Assembly (NCBI RefSeq): GCF_000381065.1
Contig: NZ_KB905850.1
Coordinates: 1-64,000 of the forward strand
DNA: 64,000 nucleotides
Origin: Propionispira raffinosivorans DSM 20765
Lineage (GTDB): Bacteria; Bacillota; Negativicutes; Selenomonadales; Selenomonadaceae
Direction of reading: 5' to 3'
Part shown: positions 60,105-64,000 of the stretch, one piece after another
Position numbering within the stretch: position 1 is the first letter of the stretch
How the letters are laid out: the number at the start of each line of letters is the position of its first letter
Made by a program: the position numbers and the translations under genes
The notes under the pieces: generated by a model
What the model saw: only the letters and a program-made list of their open reading frames with translations
Databases searched by the model: none
Told to the model about the DNA's origin: nothing

Positions 60105-63100
60105 TCAATCTGTTTTCTCTTTATTTTTCTTTACTCGAAACCATGAAGCATACATGGTAGGTAAAACCAGTAACGTCAAAATGGTTGCAAGGAACAATCC
60201 GCTGGCAATGGCTACTGCCATAGGTCCCCAAAACGTATTGCGAATTAAAGGAATCATACCTAAGATAGCTGCTGCTGCCGTAAGCATGATTGGGCGAAAC
60301 CGCAAAACTGCAGAATCAATGATTGCATCCCATTGATCTTCACCCTCTGCAATATGTTTTTGGATCTGGTCAATTAGAATTACCGCATTCCTGATAATCA
60401 TCCCACTTAATGCCAAAATACCAAGTTCAGCCACAAACCCCATAGCTTGATTTGTGACGAGCATACCGATGCTGACACCAATAAGGCCCAAAGGAGCTGT
60501 CATAAGTGTCAAGAACATTAAGGACATACTTCGAAGCTGGAACATCAACAATGTTATGATCGTAATGAGCATAATAGGGATTGGCACCATAAGGAATTTC
60601 ATGGAATCATTACTATTAGCTAAAGCACCATCTACATCGATTGAATACCCCATTGGTAAATCTGCACGAATAGATTGTGTAGATGCATAGGCCTTCTGTG
60701 TTTCATCATTCGCTGTACCGGAAATAATATTCGCGCGAATGGTAATTGTCGGTTCTAAATTACGCCGCCAAATTAAGCCATCTTCCGCATCATAGCTTAT
60801 TTTAGCAATCTGTTCCAGCGGCACATAACCGCTTTTGCCAAGATAAATTGGAATATCTTTCACTTTTGCTAAGTCTGAACGGTCCTCATCTTTTAGTTTA
60901 AAAACAATATCAATCGTTCTATCTTTTTCATAATACTCCGCCACGGATGCTCCGGAGAGCTGCGTATATAAAGTTTTTGATAAATCCTCTCCCGTAATGC
61001 CCAGGTTACGAAGTTTATCCTGGTCCACCGTAAGATGCATAACCTTGCTTTTTTCATTCCAATCATAATTGATCTGCTCAATATTAGGGTTCTGCGCCAT
61101 TTGTTCGCTAACCCTGCCGGCGATTTCACGAACTTTTTCATGATCATAGCCGGAAACGCGCAGCATAATTGGGTAAGCTGCTGGCGGACCCGTTTGAATG
61201 AATTTTATATTCCCGCGAACATTCGGGAACTTCGTATCAAGTTGTTCATTAATTTTTGCGGTAAGTGCCTTACGCGATGCAACATCTTTCGACACAACCA
61301 CAAATTGCGCATAGTTTTTCGCTGGCAAAACAGGTTCTGTCGTGAGCACAAAACGTGGTGCACCTTCCCCCACATAATATGAATAGTTTTTAATATCACC
61401 AGTTTCCTGATCGAGAAAATCAGCAAAACGTTTTGCTTCGTTTTCGGTCGACTTAATGGATGACCCCTCCGGCAAAGTCATTTCAACAATAATTTCCGGA
61501 CGCAAAGATGGTGGGAAAAATTCCTGTTTGATAAACTGCATCATATAAACGGATATACAAAAGCTTATCAAAGTCGCCCCAAGAATCAGTTTGCGATGAT
61601 CCAAACACCAAATGAGAATTTTTTTAAATATTTTATAAAATTTACTTTGATAAGGATCAATTTTGCCATCTTCTTTTTTATGAACCTTAACCTTAATAAG
61701 CTTATAGCCAAATAGTGGTGCCACCATAACCGATACCACCCAAGAAATAAGCAGCGCTATACCGATAACTGGAAACAATGCTTTGGTAAACTCCGCTGCC
61801 ATCCCCTTCGAAAAAGCCACCGGTATAAAACCCGCACAAGTAATAAGGGTACCAGTAAGCATGGGCATTGCCGTTGCTGAATAAGCATAACAAGCTGCGC
61901 TGAAACGATCACAGCCTTCTTCTAGTTTTACGCTCATCATTTCAACCGCAATGATAGCATCATCAACTAAAAGGCCCAAAGCGATAATCAAGGCCCCAAG
62001 TGATACTTTTTGCAAATCAATTGACATAATCTGCATAGCACAAAAAACACCGGTAAGGACAAGTGGAATACAACAAGCTACCACAAGGCCCGTACGCCAG
62101 CCCAGGCTCAAAAAGCTGACAGCCAAAACAATAATAATTGCTTCCCGCAGCGTACTGACAAAATCACTAATAGCGTCTTTAACAACGAGCGGCTGATCGG
62201 AAACTGGATTGATCTCCAGTCCCAATGGTAAATCTTTTTTGACATTCGCAACAATATTGTTTAAGTTGTCACCCAGTGTCAAAATATTGCCACCCGATTC
62301 CATCGACACAGCAATCCCGATTGCTTCCTGCCCATTATAAAACATTTTCGGTTCGGCAGGTTCGACATAACGTCTGTCCACCGTTGCAATGTCTGCCAAA
62401 CGAAATGTTTTGCCATTCCCCCGAATCGGCAAATTGCGAATTGCTTCAATATCATCAAACATGCCAGTAACACGCATATAGACATTATCCGTTGATGTTT
62501 CGATCATTCCCGCGGGTGTCACTGCATTTTGTGTTTTTACAGCATTAGCAATCGTATTGGCATCAATACCAAGCTCAGCCAATTTATTATTAGCAATTTC
62601 GATATAAACTTTTTCCGGCTGTTCGCCGACCAGTTCTACTTTTTTTACATTTGGCGTTTGCAGCAAAAGGCGGCGAATTTTTTCTGCCTGCTGCCGCATT
62701 TCTTCATATGAATATCCATCTGCCGTCAACGCATAAATCGAACCGTATACATCATCAAATCGATCATTAAAATACGGACCAGCTACACCCTCTGGCAAAT
62801 CTTGTTTCATATCGTTAACAAGATTTCGAACTTCCAGCCAGGTGGATCGAATCTTATCAGAATCGACATCCTGACGCAGCGTTACATAGATTACCGATGA
62901 ACCAGATCGTGAATAACTTTTTACATAATCAAGACCTGGCGTATCCTGTAATTTTTTTTCAATTTTATCGGTAATCTGTTCTTCCATCTGTGATGCCGTT
63001 GCCCCTGGCCACGCAACGTTGACAATCATTTGCCTGATAATAAATTCCGGATCTTCCATCCGTCCAAGTCTCATATAGGAAAAAATCCCCATGAAAAATA

Positions 63101-63170
63101 CAACAATAATGAAATACCAGACGAGTGTTTTGTTGTTTAATGAAATTTCACTTAAATTGAATTTTTTCAT
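60105..63170 (-). CDS. RND-type efflux pump, inner-membrane transporter
   Basis: A 1021-residue resistance-nodulation-division transporter with the standard 12-segment layout and two large periplasmic loops. The N-terminus (KTLVWYFIIVVFFMGIFSYM and WPGATASQMEEQITDKIEKK) and the proton-relay aspartates in ALGLLVDDAIIAVEMM (TM4) mark the AcrB/HAE family; FVAELGILALSGMIIRNAVI is the TM10-11 region. It would use proton flow to extrude drugs or lipids with the adaptor encoded just upstream; its start overlaps that gene's stop (ATGA). No outer-membrane factor gene is in the window. Its presence implies a two-membrane envelope. Confidence 0.95.
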   Translation of the reverse strand: MKKFNLSEISLNNKTLVWYFIIVVFFMGIFSYMRLGRMEDPEFIIRQMIVNVAWPGATASQMEEQITDKIEKKLQDTPGLDYVKSYSRSGSSVIYVTLRQDVDSDKIRSTWLEVRNLVNDMKQDLPEGVAGPYFNDRFDDVYGSIYALTADGYSYEEMRQQAEKIRRLLLQTPNVKKVELVGEQPEKVYIEIANNKLAELGIDANTIANAVKTQNAVTPAGMIETSTDNVYMRVTGMFDDIEAIRNLPIRGNGKTFRLADIATVDRRYVEPAEPKMFYNGQEAIGIAVSMESGGNILTLGDNLNNIVANVKKDLPLGLEINPVSDQPLVVKDAISDFVSTLREAIIIVLAVSFLSLGWRTGLVVACCIPLVLTGVFCAMQIMSIDLQKVSLGALIIALGLLVDDAIIAVEMMSVKLEEGCDRFSAACYAYSATAMPMLTGTLITCAGFIPVAFSKGMAAEFTKALFPVIGIALLISWVVSVMVAPLFGYKLIKVKVHKKEDGKIDPYQSKFYKIFKKILIWCLDHRKLILGATLISFCISVYMMQFIKQEFFPPSLRPEIIVEMTLPEGSSIKSTENEAKRFADFLDQETGDIKNYSYYVGEGAPRFVLTTEPVLPAKNYAQFVVVSKDVASRKALTAKINEQLDTKFPNVRGNIKFIQTGPPAAYPIMLRVSGYDHEKVREIAGRVSEQMAQNPNIEQINYDWNEKSKVMHLTVDQDKLRNLGITGEDLSKTLYTQLSGASVAEYYEKDRTIDIVFKLKDEDRSDLAKVKDIPIYLGKSGYVPLEQIAKISYDAEDGLIWRRNLEPTITIRANIISGTANDETQKAYASTQSIRADLPMGYSIDVDGALANSNDSMKFLMVPIPIMLITIITLLMFQLRSMSLMFLTLMTAPLGLIGVSIGMLVTNQAMGFVAELGILALSGMIIRNAVILIDQIQKHIAEGEDQWDAIIDSAVLRFRPIMLTAAAAILGMIPLIRNTFWGPMAVAIASGLFLATILTLLVLPTMYASWFRVKKNKEKTD

Positions 63171-64000
63171 TGACCATCACCAGACATTACACGAACTTCT
63201 TGATTATCTCGTAATTTATGCACCCCGGCAATCACGACGACGTCCTTATTTTTAAGCCCTGACGTCACCTTCACTTGATTGTCACCAAATGATTCCACAG
63301 TAATATCCGTCAAATGCACGAGGGAATCATCATCAACTACCCAAACTTGCGGCTGTGCACCCGTCTGATAAATAGCTGATAAAGGCAATAAATATAAATA
63401 ATTGCTATCTGTGCCTTTTGCATTGACCGCATTCACGCTCGCCGTCATCCCTAGCTGAATAGATTCCGGTGGTTCTAACAAACTAATACGAACTTTATAG
63501 GTACGCGCTACACTATCTGCCATAGGAGATACTTCACGAACTTTCCCCTGCAGCTGCAAGTTATTCATGGCCCAAAAACCAACTGTAACATCTTTGCCCA
63601 CTGACATATCCTGAACACGATTTTCTGGTACATTGATTTCCACTTCAAGTTCATTCGTTTTTATGAGAGTAAGTACACTCTGTCCCGATGCTACAACCTG
63701 TCCCACTTCTCCATTTAAAGCTGATACGACTCCGTCACTATCCGCAATTAAATCCGTATACCCAAGCGAATTACTGTTTTGGGCATACTGTGCCTGCGCC
63801 TGCTGATAATCTGCTACTGCCGCATCATAAGAGGTTTGATATTGATCAATTGTTGATGCACTGATTGCCGCTTCATTATAGAGCTGCTGATACCTGGCAA
63901 GATTGGCCTGTGCTAAATTAAGCTTAGCCCGGGCTGCTTCGACTTGAGCTGCACTCATATTAACACTTTGTGCAACATCTTTCGCATCAAGCGTCATAAG
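63167..64000 (-). CDS. RND efflux periplasmic adaptor (membrane fusion) subunit, partial
   Basis: The 3' portion, at least 277 codons, of a HlyD/AcrA-type adaptor; the N-terminus lies beyond the window's right edge. Seen are a coiled-coil hairpin (VEAARAKLNLAQANLARYQQ then LYNEAAISASTIDQYQTSYD), the end of a lipoyl-like half (TDLIADSDGVVSALNGEVGQ, VVASGQSVLTLIK), beta-barrel region (ELEVEINVPENRVQDMSVGK) and a membrane-proximal domain. It links the pump to an outer-membrane channel. The stop overlaps the pump gene start, so the two are co-transcribed. The lipobox or membrane anchor cannot be judged. Confidence 0.92.
   Translation of the reverse strand, partial: LMTLDAKDVAQSVNMSAAQVEAARAKLNLAQANLARYQQLYNEAAISASTIDQYQTSYDAAVADYQQAQAQYAQNSNSLGYTDLIADSDGVVSALNGEVGQVVASGQSVLTLIKTNELEVEINVPENRVQDMSVGKDVTVGFWAMNNLQLQGKVREVSPMADSVARTYKVRISLLEPPESIQLGMTASVNAVNAKGTDSNYLYLLPLSAIYQTGAQPQVWVVDDDSLVHLTDITVESFGDNQVKVTSGLKNKDVVVIAGVHKLRDNQEVRVMSGDGQ

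Noticed and set aside
1-64000. CRISPR arrays, tRNA or rRNA genes
   Set aside because: No regular spacer-repeat pattern, no tRNA cloverleaf with a TTC loop and no rRNA-like segment was found on reading.

Overview
The window looks like chromosomal DNA of a low-GC, anaerobic Firmicute with a Gram-negative envelope, most likely a member of the Negativicutes. The evidence is strong AGGAGG-type ribosome sites and TTG/GTG starts alongside an RND efflux pump with a periplasmic adaptor, ferredoxin-dependent 2-oxoacid oxidoreductase, two sigma-54 promoters that drive PTS genes, copper-amine-oxidase-N-type and VanW-type surface proteins, and no respiratory or capsule locus. This assignment is an inference from gene content only.

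Layout. 1-384: the end of an IS21-type element (istB C-terminus) inserted in a cysteine desulfidase gene (cyuA). 447-6938: a sigma-54-controlled cellobiose-type PTS operon (IIB, IIC, GH4 6-phospho-beta-glucosidase, IIA), followed upstream by its LevR/CelR-type activator; the promoter and a duplicated 20-bp candidate enhancer site are visible. 7396-24252: mixed housekeeping and stress genes: XRE/desulfoferrodoxin-like regulator, YbaK-type deacylase, RDD protein, DapB-like protein, purine nucleoside phosphorylase, heterodimeric ABC exporter with LysR regulator, papain-like protease, Fsr-type MFS pump, D-lactate dehydrogenase with Lrp-type regulator, C_GCAxxG_C_C protein, pirin, and secreted or repeat proteins. 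24465-36899: YidC, aldo-keto reductase, methylmalonate-semialdehyde dehydrogenase, a polar amino-acid ABC importer, a probable small RNA, a polysaccharide deacetylase, a DnaA-box cluster and a TrpXYZ-type ABC importer. 37273-45147: chemoreceptor, divergent ClpX-like unfoldase, pseudokinase, MutS-like membrane ATPase, orphan glucitol-type IIA and uracil-DNA glycosylase. 45397-48087: korDABC. 48347-52411: ptsI, ptsH and an HPr-domain sigma-54 activator. 52755-64000: TPR membrane protein, PRC-barrel protein, VanW protein, AEC permease, DacF, O-acetylhomoserine sulfhydrylase and an RND pump with a partial adaptor.

How it fits together. The strongest regulatory theme is sigma-54 control of sugar phosphotransferase genes: one promoter at the cellobiose operon with a PRD-type activator, and a near-perfect promoter before ptsH-ptsI next to an activator whose N-terminus is itself an HPr domain with conserved His and Ser phosphosites. 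This suggests a feedback loop in which general PTS phosphorylation sets transcription of the general PTS proteins. Other points of interest are a family of palindromic intergenic repeats, a cluster of three perfect DnaA boxes, a structured RNA candidate, a pseudokinase facing a second-type ClpX, and two genes that may start at AUU. No tRNA, rRNA or CRISPR array was seen.
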